Notes: generated from the sequence alone by a model not told the origin. A stretch of DNA of 64,000 nt from Locusta migratoria (GCA_026315105.1 CM048750.1:266095151-266159150), one strand, 5' to 3'; positions 1 through 11,249 are shown, numbered from the stretch's first letter. Translations and numbers: made by a program.

Positions 1-446
1 AGACAGCACAGGTGGGGTGACTGATTGTCTGTACCACTGTCTGAATAGAAAGGAGCGGAAACATCAGTACATCAGTACTAGAAAGTGACAAATGTGAATA
101 AAATAGCCAACTCTGTTTACAACAAAAAATCGCGGGAATAAAATAATTAGTTTACAAACAAACGAAACATTCACATACCTGTATCATCACTTGTCCTTCC
201 GTCTGGAGAGTACGAATCCTCTCTGTCACTATCCTCAATTTCTGATGCAGCCTCCCCATATAAAATATCTATCATTTCTGACTCTGTGAAGCTTGTTGCG
301 TTCCATTTCTACTTTCGTAAACACCGGCGAAAGAACGACAATTGACTTTAGCATCGCAGTTCTTGCAATCCGCACAGTGTTGGGACAGCCAATAAGCGCT
401 GAAATCTCGTAAACGAGCAATAAATCGCCTCTAGGTTAAGATAGCC
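1..446. other. Unassigned AT-rich DNA
   Basis: No reading frame, repeat family or RNA signal was recognised here. The short frame at 235-420 on the minus strand shows no recognisable domain and is treated as chance. Confidence 0.5.
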
Positions 447-469
447 AAAAAAAAAAAAAAAAAAAAAAA
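447..469. repeat. A23 homopolymer
   Basis: An uninterrupted run of 23 adenines. It could be the tail of an old retroposon on the plus strand, but no recognisable element body precedes it and no flanking duplication was found. Confidence 0.8.
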
Positions 470-912
470 CGCTGCAGTCTAATGAAAGAACAATTAACTA
501 CCTCCACATAACGTGAACAAACTGCTTGAGACCCACGCTAAACGCGCGTAAGACGGAAGGAATGGTCTCGTCCGTACGCCATATGGGTGCCGTATGGTGC
601 ACGGGCGCCGTTCTGTAAGTGATAATATAGTTTTCGCATGAAAATTTAATATCTTACTTCGAAAAGTGAAAACATTTAATACTCACTGATCGTAATTCGT
701 AATTTTTTAGTGTCTGATACATTGGAAACTCAACTTAGAATATATAAAATCTCTCCTTTACTCACTTCTGTTAATTGTGAATGATTTATACATGTCACAG
801 TTTTCAAATGACTCCCTCGTTTCTTACGGACAACAACCAAGATCGGTTATAATTTTTATTTAGATTACCGATTTCGTTTAACTGTCACCTTTGCTTTGTC
901 ATTTCATTCACC

Positions 913-1606
913 CAGGGTGTTTCACTAAGTGTGTTTGCCTCTGTAACTTATAAAATAATAGGTAAAGGGAAATTTTAATGCGGTAGGCCAACACGAGAAA
1001 TGTTACAGTTTCTGCGGAGCTATGAACATAGTTTATTGTATCATTTTCCAAAGAGTTACAGCACAAAGATATAATTTTTTAAATGGAAAAATAGGTTTTT
1101 TTTCTATCGTGCGTTGGATTCGTTGAAACCAGCTGCGTCCAAATCAATTTAAACTACATTCCTATCACTGTTAGTTTAGGAGCTACAACCCTTCAAAGTT
1201 TAGGGGGCGGAGGCTACGACAGCGTATCTGACTGGCTGGTGGTCATGAGACAGTGGGCCGTGCCCCAGGCGATAGCCACTACTCAGCCAGTCAGATACGC
1301 TATCGCAGCCTCCGCCCCCGGAACTTTGAAGGGCTGTAGCTCCCAAACTAACAGTGATAGGAATGTAGTTTAAATTGATTTGGACGCAGCTGGTTTAAAC
1401 AAATCCAATACACGATAGAAGAAACTATTGTTCCATTTAAAAAAATTATTCTTTGCAGTGTAATTCTTTGGAAAATGATACAATAAACTATGTTCATAGC
1501 TCCACAGAAAGTGTAACATTTCTTGTGTTGACCTACCACATTAAAATTTCCCGTCACCTATTATTTTATAGGTTACAGAGGCAAACACACTTAGTGAAAC
1601 ACCCTG
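913..1606. mobile_element. Palindromic MITE, copy 1 (complete)
   Basis: A 694-bp near-perfect palindrome. The left end cagggtgtttcactaagtg is matched by the inverted right end, and pairing runs inward to a GC-rich centre near 1260 (gggggcggaggct against agcctccgccccc). No coding capacity: the small frames here are two halves of the same palindrome read on opposite strands. A second copy at 20,138-23,397 shares both arms and carries a LINE, so this copy preserves the uninterrupted state. The transposon superfamily is not clear; no convincing flanking duplication was found. Transcription through it would give a long double-stranded hairpin. Confidence 0.85.
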
Positions 1607-2746
1607 TATATATAAATGAATGTCTGTATGTCCTCTATGTGTTCATAAACCATTCTTTCGATATTGCAATTAAACTTAGTGAACTGTTCACCGTACGCCC
1701 ATGAAGATTCCTGGCCCAAAAACAAAAGAGCACGGCACATAGCTCAGGAGATATGACGTCATAAATAATGAGACAGCACCGCATGAGAATACCACATTTA
1801 TGCGTCAATTATTGGAAAATGGGAATAGTTAGGGACCTGCAACATAGTATGCATGTAATTTCGAATGTTTATAAAGCGTTTTGCAACTGACGCCCCCTCC
1901 CTCACACACAAATTGATGAAACGAAGTCTACCGCTCACAACAGTTTCGCTGTAGATGCCGTAAAACTGTCGTGTCAGGCATGACTTGTAAATAATATAGT
2001 TGCAAGAAACTACCACACAATGCGACGATAATTTATTCACACACTGTATGTGAATGACAGTACTTAGCTACTTGCAACCAAATTTAAACATGAATTTTAA
2101 CCTTTATTGAACTTTTTTCTCGCTGATAACCATAGCAAAATTATGAAAGGAAAAAAGTTTCTCGTTTACCGCTTCTCCGCTGTTCATGGACTAAAACTAC
2201 GGCATTCGGACGACTTTAAAATTTATAATTTCTACACTACAAATTGTAGTCGCATCCGCAGGAAATTTTGCAGACAGTATTCACACATATAGCAGAATGT
2301 ATCTTCGAAATTGTATCACACTACGACACGTATTTTATGAGATATGATCACATAAACAGTAACGTTAATAGAAAACCGCCCAACAAGCACCAAGTTTTAG
2401 TCTATTACTTCTTTACTACTAATTATATTCGTAACAGATTTTACAGATATACTGCACTTATACAAATATATACCTGAAAAATTATTCAATTTTACAACGT
2501 ATAACTCAAAAAATATGACATCTCGCGAATTTTATATGCCATTTGTATTTTGATTGCTATCTTTCTTTGTTTGGATACTGCACGTATATTTTGTACATTA
2601 TCCAAGACAGCGTTATTTCTTACATATTCTCGGAAAAGTATAACATGTATTTAGAAAAAAGGATATGGACAGAGCGAAGGTATAGGAGAAGTACTAACTC
2701 AAGGCAAAATAAATACATACCCGGGCATCGCTGGGTTTTTAGCTAG
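1607..2746 (+). mobile_element. Helitron-like non-autonomous element 1
   Basis: The 5' side starts with tatatataaatgaatgtctg, the T/A-rich opening typical of insect Helitrons, directly after the palindromic MITE; the usual initial TC is not visible and may have been lost when the MITE inserted. The 3' side at 2719-2746 has a short GC hairpin (acccgggcatcgctgggt) followed by CTAG and then T at 2747, the classical Helitron terminus. No Rep/helicase coding sequence is present. The interior is AT-rich and non-coding. Confidence 0.5.
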
Positions 2747-2915
2747 TCCCAAATAAAAACACACTTATTCGCCAATATTATTGTCTTTTTAAAAGTTTCT
2801 ATTTGTTATGTGATGAATGAAACGAAATGAAAGATCCGAAGATGGAAATATAATCTACCGTAATCGGTAATCGAAATAAAAATTATAAGCGATCTTGGCT
2901 GTTGTCCTTAATAAA

Positions 2916-4239
2916 CTGATTGACAGAATCGCCCCCCCCCCCCTCCCACAGGCTGACAAAATTTTATGATTCCATCGTTTTAATAAATACGCCAAGGAAC
3001 GCCACTGAAGTCAAACTCCTAAATACTAAACTGTTCAAGCTCTCCGCAATATTTAATTCTAATCTTTCTCAAAGGCACTTGCTCCTCAAAGTAGGTATTA
3101 TGTGTCCAGTGAAGCGTGTGCTGATATGAAACTTCTTGCTAGAGCAAAATTGTGTGTCAAACTTCTTCCTTCCGCGGGTAAGCGGGCTAGTGGGCTAGCG
3201 GAGCACGATCCTCACAGCTTTACTTCCATATTTCCTTTACTTCCAAACAGCAACGCAGTTCCTGATGGCAGTAGACGTATTCCTCTTGGGTTCGTTTTAC
3301 AGTGGGACAATGATCAATGCTGGAAATGATACAGATGGTATGTCAATGGAAAAGAGAGACGTGGGGACGTGCAGTATACGTTTTGGCCAAATCAACCACG
3401 CGATCGAAATTACATTGAAATTTTACAGGAATGAGCTTCGCAGGGTGGTAAGAAGACTGAGGACATTTAATGTTGAAGAGATATGAAATAATTTTCGGAC
3501 GTCGTGGACGGGGTTATCTGCAAATCACTACAAAATCTTATCTCTACAATGTCAAAATTCTGTGCAAATATTATGAGGGAAAAGTGGTTACTCTGAAAAG
3601 AATAAAAAATTAACGTTGTATTGTACTTAATGATATAAGGATAAAATATTCATTTTGTTTGTGTGTTTAGTTTTTACGATGTTTGTGCACTAAAATAAAG
3701 AAACTGGTGACCTAAAAGCCTATTAACATTTGAATATGCACTAAGTGGCGGAACAATGTAGGTAGAGAACTACACATTGACTTTCATGCTTGAAATGAGA
3801 TAGGTTTTAGTGAAACCAACAAACAGGCCAACACATCAGGAACGCTCCATCAGAATGTACAGGTCTACATATCTTTGTTTTCATTATTCCTGTAATAATA
3901 GTATTTCCCAGGGCAAAATGTGTGACATATGATTGTCCTAAATTGTTTCAGCCAAGATGGTGGATTAAAACAGAAACTGCTCGCAAGTGTCATACATTTC
4001 ATAAGGAATAGTAATTTTTCACATTCTTATTTGGGTTGAAGTACTCACATTATATTGCACCCTATTTGCCACGGTGTAAAAGCCATTGAGTGTCTCACAT
4101 GGGCATATGAAATATGTATACCGGATAATTTACATTTTTAAGAACCGGGTAATGTGCTCCAACGCAACAGAAAGAAAAGCACTTGCACAGCAGACGGAGA
4201 GAAAATAATGTAGCATTGAATGACTGGCGCGGCGTTTCG
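2916..4239. other. Mostly unassigned AT-rich DNA
   Basis: Apart from the C12 homopolymer (2932-2943) and the degenerate fragment at 3095-3240, no supported feature was seen. Small frames at 2920-3486 show no recognisable domains. Confidence 0.45.
3095..3240. repeat. Degenerate fragment of the double-tRNA-like foldback family
   Basis: The words gtgctgatatgaaacttc, caaaattgtgtg and ctttacttcc occur in the order seen in the complete element at 38,069-38,538. The tRNA-like core is eroded beyond recognition. It is called from shared words only. Confidence 0.4.
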
Positions 4240-4560
4240 CACACTTAGTTAGAGCTCCTTTTGCGATGTCAGGTTAGTCCCGGGGGCAAGTTCACGTTAT
4301 CGGAACGTGACGGCGACTTCCTGTAGAGGAAATCGAGTTTCAGATATCGCAGAAATATCGGGAAATAGGGGCTGCCGGTTTATCGGATCGAGCAGACAGC
4401 GTGTAGGGCGTCTTGAGGGGGAACTTGGCTGCGGATGTTTTACGCAAATATTTCGGAGCCGATTCTCGCTCCGCCAGCCGCTCGCGAAAACTTCTCCCCA
4501 CGCCTGCCGCTTTTTGGAAGGCAAGCGTTGCGAAGGCTAAAGTGAATTCAAACAAGGAAA
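4240..4560. other. CpG-rich block of unknown origin
   Basis: This 320-bp stretch is markedly richer in G, C and CpG than its surroundings (for example cggaacgtgacggcgac and ccagccgctcgcgaaaac). Overlapping frames of 75-81 residues are open on both strands, as expected when stops are rare in GC-rich DNA. No known domain is recognised. It could be a promoter/first-exon CpG patch, or the 5' region of an unrecognised element. Confidence 0.3.
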
Positions 4561-4687
4561 GACTGTCTTTCCTGTTTGTCAATCAACTAGACCAACACCT
4601 TATCTTTTTCTTATTTTCTTCTTTGTTTAGCCGGGAGAAAATTTCGTTAATACTATAGTTGACATAATCTATTTCTCAGAGTCAGCA

Positions 4688-4943
4688 ACAGCTAATATTT
4701 AAAACAATGTATTATCTTACTGTCAGCAAACAGTTGCGAATGCTTTCTTACATTGACGTGTTTCAATCCTTCTGGATCATATTCAGTAACTTGTATTTGC
4801 CTAACTGTTGTCCCAAATACAGACGAGACGGGTTGCGCATACAACTACAAGATTCTGAAAGATTGAAACATGTCATTGTATGAAACCATTCGCAGCTGTC
4901 GGCTGACAGTAAGATAATAAATTGTTTTAATAGTCGTTAACTA
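4688..4943. mobile_element. Foldback (palindromic) element
   Basis: The left arm at about 4691-4790 (attatcttactgtcagc, gtttcaatc) is repeated inverted at about 4840-4943, leaving a loop of roughly 50 bp. No coding capacity. Superfamily not assigned. Confidence 0.65.
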
Positions 4944-5244
4944 TAACACAAATTTTATATCAGGTATATTAACCACGTTCACTGTGAACAGTTTTGGTCG
5001 TTTCCGAAGAGTTAGTTTATTCAGTGTTCATATGTAACTTTCAGGGACAAAACTGCTGTGGTCTACATCTACATTTACATGGGAAATTCTGCAAATCACA
5101 TTTAAGTGCCTGGCAGAGGGTTCATCGAAGCACCATTATACTATTTATCTCCCAGTCCATTTTCGAATAGCGCGCGGGAAGAAAGAACACGTGAATCTCA
5201 CCGTTCGAGGTCTGATTTCTCGTATTTTATTCTGATGATCATTT

Positions 5245-5670
5245 CTACCTATGTAAGTGGTGGGTCAACAATATATTTTCGCATTCGGAGGAGAATTTTG
5301 GCGATTGCAGTTTCGTAAGTAGCCCACGCCGCAGCGATAAGCGCCATCCCAGATCCTGTATCATTTCCGTAACGCTGTCTCCCCTGTATCGTAACAATAC
5401 GAAACAAACTGCCCTTCTCTGGACTCTTTCGATGTCCTCCGTCAAACCCACCTGATAAGGATCCCACACTGGGTAGCAATGCTCCAAAACTGGACGGACA
5501 AGCGTAGTGTATGCAGTTTCTTTTGTAGTTCTGTTGCATCTTTTAATGGTTCTGCTAATAAAACGCAGTCTCTGGTTCGCCTTTCCCACGACATTATCTA
5601 CGTGTTCTTTCCAATTTAAGTCAGATGTAATAGTAATTCCTAGGTATTTTGTGAAGTTTACGGCCTTCAC
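5245..5670 (-). pseudogene. CR1-like reverse transcriptase C-terminus (fragment)
   Basis: 141 residues corresponding to the post-thumb region of a CR1-like reverse transcriptase. Recognisable blocks are KYLGITITSDLNWKEH, ANQRLRFISRT, LVRPVLEHCYPVWDPYQ and IERVQRRAVCF. The same blocks occur in order in copies B and E. Catalytic motifs lie upstream and are lost or interrupted by the later insertions. Compared with copy E, the segment after the RQRYGNDTGS stretch changes frame. Confidence 0.8.
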
Positions 5671-5901
5671 TTTTGATTAATTTATCTTGTAAACAAAGTT
5701 TAACGGGTTTCTTTTCGTATTCATGTGGACGACTTCACACTTGTCATTATTTAGAATCAATTGCCAATTTTTACACCATACTGATATCTTATTCAGATGG
5801 TTCTGCAGTTAGTTTTGACCTTCAGATGATTTTACTAGACGGTAAATGACGGCGTCATCTGCAAACAACCTAAGAGAGTTACTTAGATTTTCTACCAAAT
5901 C

Positions 5902-6110
5902 AAAACAAAAAACAAAAAAAAATTTTTGTATCGCTTATGGGACTTAACTACGGGGCCATCAGTCCCTAAACCTACAAACTACTTATGAACTAGTTAATCC
6001 TAAGGACGGCACAAATATCCATGCCCGAGGGGGGATTCGAACCCCCGACCGTAGTGGCCGTGCAGACCGTGACTGGAGCGCCTCAGTCCCCTCGGCCACC
6101 GCCGGCCGGC
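5902..6110 (-). mobile_element. tRNA-derived SINE, copy 1
   Basis: Minus-strand SINE with a type II (Leu/Ser-like) tRNA head containing the exact pol III B box ggttcgaatcc (read on the minus strand), a conserved body ending in a block like gggactgatggccccgtagt, and an A-rich tail. It is flanked by an 11-bp TSD tctaccaaatc at 5891-5901 and 6111-6121. It lies inside CR1 copy A. Confidence 0.92.
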
Positions 6111-6250
6111 TCTACCAAATCGTTTATGTAAATAAGGAACAGTAGAGGACTAATAACACTACCCAGGAACGCCCGATATCACCTCTGTTTTAGTCGATGC
6201 CTTACCATCGATTACTACGAACTGTGTCCTCTCTGACAGGAAATCCCCTA

Positions 6251-9200
6251 TGTTGTTGTTTGTTGTTGTGGTCTTCAGTCCGGAGACTGGTTTGATGCAG
6301 CTCTCCACAATACCCTATCCTGAGCAAGCCTCTTCATCTCCACATAAGAACGGCAACCTACATCTGTGTGAATATGCTTACTGTATCCATTTCTTGGTCT
6401 TCCTCTGCGGTTTTTACCCCAAACACTTCCCTCCAACGCTAAATTCACAATTCCTTGATGTCTAAGTATGTACCCTATCAATCTATCCCTTCGTTTAGTC
6501 AAGGTATGCCAGAAATTTCTTTTCTCCCCAATTCTGTTCAGTACCTCCTCATTAGTTACGCGATCCACCCACCTAATCTTCAGCATTCTTCTGCAGCACC
6601 ACATTTCAAAAGTCTCAATCCTCTTCCTGCCCGCACTGTTTATCGTCCATGATTCACTCCCATACAAGGCAACACTCTACACAAATGCCTTCAGAAAGGA
6701 CTTCCATAGACTTAAATCAATATTCGATGTTAACAAATTTCTCATTTTCAAGAACCTTTTCTACCCATTGCCATTCTGCATTTTACATCCTCTGTACTGC
6801 GACCATCACTTGTTATTTTACTGCCCAAGTAACAAAACTCATCTACCTCCTGTATTGCTTCGTTACCTAATCTAACTCCTTCAGCATCAACTGATTTTCT
6901 TAGACTGCACTCGATTACCCTAGGTTTGCTCTTGTTAATGTTCATCTTATATGCACCTTTCAGCACACTGTCCATTCCGTTCAGTTGCTCTTCGAGGTCC
7001 TTTGCTGTATCTGACAGAATTACTATGTCGTCGGCAAAACGCAATGTTTTTAATTCTACCCCCTGAACTTTAATTCCTTCTCCAAATTTCTCCTTGCTTT
7101 CATTTAAAGCTTGCTCAATGTACAAATTGAATAACATTGGAGAAAGGCTACAACCCTGTCTTACTCCCTTTCCAACCACTGCATCCCTGTCATGCCCTTC
7201 AACTCTGATAACCGCTGTCTGGTTTTTGTACAAGTTGTAAATAACCTTACGCTTCCTATATTTTACTCCTGCTTGCTTCAGAACTTGAAAGAGTTTATTC
7301 CAATCAACATTGTCAAAAGTCTTCCCCAAATCTACAAAGCTAGAAATGTAGGTTTGCCTTTTCTTAATTTATCGTCTAGGATAAGCCGTAAAGTGAGTAT
7401 TGCCTCCCGAGTTCCTACATTTCTCCTGAACCCAATCTGATCTTCCCCGAGGTCAGCTTCTACCAGCTTTTCCATCCTTCTGTAAATAATTCGTGTTAAT
7501 ATTTTTCAACCATGACTTATTAAACTGATGGTTCTGTAGTTTTCACTCCTTACTGCACTTGCTTTCTTTGGAATGGGGATTATAAAATTTTTCTTAAAGT
7601 CTGAGGGTACTTAACCTGTCTCATACATTTTACACACCAGGTGAAACAATTTTGTCATGGCTGGTTCTCCCAGAGACTTCAGTAACTCTGAGTTAATATT
7701 ATCTACTCCAGGGGCCTTTTTTCGACTTAGGTCTTTTAGTGCTCTGTGAAATTCATCTCTCAGTATAGTATCTCCTATTTCATCTTCATCTACATCCTCT
7801 TCCCTTCCTAAAATATTGTCTCGAAGTTCATTTCCTTTGTAGAGCCCCTCTACATACTCTTTCCACCTTTCAGCTTTCCCTTCTTTGCTGAGAACTGGTT
7901 TTCCATCAGTGTCCTTGATATTCACAGAGCTTCTTATCTCCAAATGTTTCTTTTATTTTCCTGTAGGCTGTATCTATTTTCCCCCTATTTATACATTCTT
8001 CTACATCCTTGCATTTGCCTTCTAGCCACTCCTGCTTAGACATTTTGCACTTCCTGTCAATCTCATTTCTTAGTCGTCTATACTCCATTTTGCCTGTTTC
8101 ATTTACTGCATTTTTTTATTTTCTCCTTTCACCGATTAAATTTAGTATCTACTGTGATATCCAAGGATGTTTTGGAGGTCTTGCCTTCCTACCTATTTTG
8201 TCCTCTGCTGCCTTCACTATTTCATCTCTCAATGCTACCCATTCCTCCTCTACTGTTTTATTTTCCCCGGTTTCTGTCAATGGTTGCCTTAAGCTCCCTC
8301 TGAAATTCTTAAGAACTTCAGGTTCCTTCAATTTATCCAGGTCCCATCTCCTTATTTTCCTACCTTTTTGTAGTTTCTTCAGTTGCAGCCTACAGTTCAT
8401 AACCATCAAGTTATGGTCAGAGTCTATATCTGCCCCTGGATATGTCTTACAGTTTAAAACCTGGTTCCGAAATCTATGTCTTACCATAATAAAATTTATC
8501 TGGTATCTCCCGGTGTCTCCTGGTCTCTCCCACGTAAACAACCTTCGTTTGTGATTCTTAAACCAGGTGTTTGTTATAAGTAAATTACGTTCCGTGCAAA
8601 ATTCTACCAGGCGGCTTCCTCTTTCTTTCCTTTTGCCCAGACCATATTCACCTACTATCTTCCCTTCCCTTTCCTTCCTTGTCCTACTACCGAATTCCAG
8701 TCTCCCATAACAATTAAGTTTTCCTCTCCCTTTATTGTCTGAATAATATCCTTTAGCTCCTCATATATTTCTTCGATCTCCTCATCATCGGCAGATCTAG
8801 TTGGCATATAAACCTGTACTACTGTGGTCGGTGTTGGCTTCGTATCTATCTTGACTACGATAATGCGATCACTGTGTTGCTCATAGTAGTTTACCCGCAG
8901 TCCTATTTTCTTATTCATTATCAGACCTACTCCTGTAATACCCCCAACTGATTTTGTATTTATACTCCTGTACTCGCCTGACCAGAAATCCTGTTCCTCT
9001 TTCTAGCGAACTTCACTAATCCCCACTATATCTAACTTCAACCTATCCATTCCTCTTTTTAAATTTTCTAGCTTCTCTACTCGATTAAGGGATCTAACAT
9101 TCCACGCTCCGATCCGCAGAATGCCAGTGTTGTCTTTCCTGATGATGACATCCTCCTGAGTAGTCCCCGCCCGGAGATCCGAATGGGGGACTATTTTACC

Positions 9201-9545
9201 TCCGGAATATTTTATCCGAGAGGATGCGATCATCATATGTTCATACAGTAGAGCTGCATGTCCTCTGGAAAAGTAACGGCTGTAATTTCCCCTTGCTTTC
9301 AGCCGTTCGCAGTAACTGTGTGGCAAAGCCACATTAGCTGATGTTACAAGGCCAGCTCAGTCAATCATCTAGACTGTTGCCCCTGTAACTACTGAAAAGG
9401 CTGCTTCCCCTCTTCGGGAACCACACGTTTGTCTGGCCTCTCCACAGATACCCCTCCGCTGTGGTTGCACCTACGGTACGGCTATCTGTATCGTTGAGGC
9501 ACGCAAGCCACCCTACCTCGGCAATGTCTGTGGTTCATGGTAGTG
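6251..9545 (-). mobile_element. RTE-like LINE 1, near full length
   Basis: A 3.3-kb LINE on the minus strand inserted in CR1 copy A. It is flanked by a 12-bp TSD ggaaatccccta at 6239-6250 and 9546-9557. The 3' end (left) carries ccacaacaacaaac-type short repeats typical of RTE elements. The 5' region (about 9340-9545) is a non-coding leader, then endonuclease and reverse transcriptase follow. Compared with RTE-2 the 5' end is present, so this copy was made by nearly complete reverse transcription. Confidence 0.9.
6275..9356 (-). pseudogene. RTE-type endonuclease/reverse transcriptase (broken)
   Basis: A single RTE-type polyprotein decayed into several frames. Pieces in coding order: N-terminal leader and start of the AP-type endonuclease (9332-9003, RIGAWNVRSLNRVEKLENL, DIVGISEVR); endonuclease centre with GDWNSVVG (8918-8655); DTGRYQINFI and DSDHNLMV (8541-8149); linker (8088-7611); reverse transcriptase with FDNVDW, GVRQGCSLSPMLFNLYIEQ and FADDIVILSD (7329-6748); C-terminal tail (6667-6275). 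Endonuclease and polymerase signature residues persist, but at least five frame breaks prevent expression. No in-frame ATG was evident at the leader; the frame is open upstream of 9332. Hosts often mislabel such frames as craniofacial development protein 2-like. Confidence 0.88.
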
Positions 9546-9996
9546 GGAAATCCCCTAACCAATCGTAAATTTGGGGTGATATACCATAACCACGCCATTT
9601 TTATTAAACGCCGTTTGTGAGATACGGTGACAAAAGCCTTCTGGAAGTCAAGAAATACGGACTCGATTTACGAACCTTTGTCGATGGCGTCCATCACTTC
9701 AAGTGAATAAAGAGCTAGTTGTGTTCCGCATTAACGATATTTTCTAAATCCGTGTTGATCTTGGGTCATCGGCTTACTTAGTTTATTTATAGCAGTGGTT
9801 TTTCAACCTGTGGGTCACGACACCCAGGAGGGTCGCAAAGTCTTGCTTTGGGTGTCGCCGTCGTAACCATGGGTTCAGTAATATAAAACCGTGAGTGAAA
9901 TTTATTTAATGTTAAAATTACGGAGTTTGTTGTGTAACATTGATTATGAATTGATCATACACTACTGGCCATTAAAATTGCTACATCAAGAAGAAA

Positions 9997-10195
9997 GGGC
10001 CGCGCAGGAGTAGCCGAGCGTTCTGGAGTGCCACGTTACGAACCGCGCGGCCTCCCGCGTCGGAGGTTCGAATCCTCCCTCGGGCATGTATGTGTATGTT
10101 GTCCTTATGTTAGTTTAACTTAGTTTAAATAGTTTGTAAGTCTAGGGACTGATGACCAACGTAGTTTGGACCCATAAGAATTACAAACATTTGAA
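9997..10195 (+). mobile_element. tRNA-derived SINE, copy 2 (divergent head)
   Basis: Plus-strand SINE with a variant tRNA head (agtagccgagcg A-box region; ggttcgaatcc B box) and the family body ending gggactgatgacc. A 10-bp TSD caagaagaaa lies at 9987-9996 and 10,196-10,205. Inserted in Tc1-like transposon 1. Confidence 0.9.
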
Positions 10196-10299
10196 CAAGA
10201 AGAAATGCAGATTATAAACCGGTATTCCTTGGAAAAATATATTATACTGGAACTGGCATGTGATTACAGTTATACGCAATTTGGGCACATAGATCCTGA

Positions 10300-10762
10300 C
10301 CAAATCAGTACCCAGTACAACCATCTTCGGCCGTAATAACGGCCTTGATACGCCTGGGCATTGAGTCAGAGCTTCGATGGCGTGTACAGGTACAGATGCC
10401 CATGCAGCTTCAACACGATACCACAGTTCATCAGGAGTATTGTGACGAGCCATTTGTTCGGCCACCATTGCCCAGACGTTTACAATTGGTGAGAGATCTG
10501 GAGAATGTGCTGGCCAGGGCAGCAGTCGAACATTTTCCGTATCCAGAAAGGCCCGTACAGGACCTGCAGCATGCGGTCGTGCATTATCCTGCTGAAATGT
10601 AGAGTTTCACAGGGAACAAATGAAGGGTAGAGTCACGGGTCGTAACACATCTGCGCAGCAATGTCGCGATACGATAAACCACAATCGCGATAGCCTACAA
10701 TCCTACCTTTATCAAACTCGTAAACGTGATGGTACGCATTTTTTCCTCCTTACACGAGGCAT
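10300..10762 (-). pseudogene. Tc1-like transposase, internal deletion, catalytic Glu lost
   Basis: The start codon is at 10,760-10,762. The N-terminal helix-turn-helix is recognisable as FDKGRIVGYRDCGLSYRDIA (frame shifted by an expanded A run near 10,740). The sequence then jumps directly to the C-terminal part of the DDE domain: LLPWPAHSPDLSP, followed by IVNVW, where Tc1-family enzymes have IENVW; the third catalytic acid is therefore Val here (codon gta). MVAEQMARHNT and DELWYRVEAAWASVPVHAI follow. The middle of the catalytic domain is missing. The element cannot encode its own transposase but retains both termini. Confidence 0.82.
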
Positions 10763-10922
10763 CACAACAACGTTTCACCAGGCAACGCCGGTCAACTGAT
10801 GTATGTGTATGAGAAATCGGTTGGAAACTTTCCTCATGCTAGCACGTTGTAGGTGTCGCCAACAGCGCCAACCTTGTGTGAATGTTCTGATAAGCTAATC
10901 ATTTGCGTATCACAGCATCTTC

Positions 10923-11120
10923 AAAAAAAATCAAATGTTTGTATAGCTTATGGGACTTAACTACGGGGTCATCAGTCCCTAAACTTTCAAACTACTTATG
11001 AACTAGCTACTACTAAGGACGGCACAAATATCCATGCCCGAGGGACGATTCAAACCACCGAGTAGTGACCGTGCAGATCGTGACTGACGCGCCGCAGACC
11101 GCTCGGCCACCGCGGCCGGC
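10923..11120 (-). mobile_element. tRNA-derived SINE, copy 3
   Basis: Minus-strand copy ending in the tRNA head (complement of ggccaccgcggccggc). The 11-bp TSD acagcatcttc is at 10,912-10,922 and 11,121-11,131. The B box is mutated (gattcaaacc on the plus strand). Inserted in Tc1-like transposon 1. Confidence 0.9.
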
Positions 11121-11249
11121 ACAGCATCTTCTTCCTGTCGGTTAGATTTCGCGCCTGTAGCACGTCATCTTCGTGGTGTAGCAATTTAAATGGCCACGAG
11201 TGTAGATTGTTTTATAATACAGAGTGTTAATATTGAATAAGTGAAAAGT

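Larger units (their letters stand above)
822..2915. mobile_element. Outer inverted-repeat pair, PLE-like terminal repeats flanking later insertions
   Basis: The stretch at about 822-911 is repeated in inverted orientation at about 2808-2915. Shared words include a 13-14 base block around gatcttggctgttgtcc and ttataatttttattt. The right arm (gcgatcttggctg, then ccttaataaac) also resembles 11,707-11,760, which follows a hammerhead-like core, so both look like Penelope-like terminal repeats. The palindromic MITE (913-1606) and Helitron-like element (1607-2746) occupy the interval between the arms, so they probably landed in or near the loop of an older foldback. Family assignment is inferred; the arm similarity is seen directly. 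A C12 homopolymer lies just right of the arm at 2932-2943. Confidence 0.5.
5061..9790 (-). mobile_element. CR1-like LINE copy A, split by a SINE and an RTE LINE
   Basis: The element reads right to left. Its 3' end lies near 5061, where the complement of gtctacatctacat gives a short GTAGAT-type repeat tail shared with copies B and E. LINE sequence runs 5061-5901, is cut by a SINE (5902-6110), continues 6122-6250, is cut by RTE-1 (6251-9545) and resumes at 9558 to about 9790. Across the cuts the sequence is collinear with the nearly intact copy at 61,191-64,000. The element is 5'-truncated inside the reverse transcriptase and has no intact frame. Confidence 0.85.
9960..11202 (-). mobile_element. 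Tc1-like transposon 1, internally deleted and split by two SINEs
   Basis: Terminal inverted repeats of about 28 bp (cactactggccattaaaatt on the left, the complement of tttaaatggccacgagtg on the right) are bracketed by the expected TA dinucleotides at 9958-9959 and 11,203-11,204. The transposase reads on the minus strand. SINEs at 9997-10,195 and 10,923-11,120 interrupt it, each with its own TSD. The N-terminal and C-terminal parts of the transposase are joined directly near 10,654, so the catalytic centre has been deleted. Confidence 0.88.

Noticed and set aside
4297..4658. Overlapping frames on both strands as genes
   Set aside because: GC-rich DNA has few stops; no domain and four mutually exclusive frames.
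8009..8554. 181-codon plus-strand frame, and its twin at 22,473-23,018
   Set aside because: Antisense to the RTE endonuclease in both copies. Its recurrence reflects the LINE, not a separate gene.
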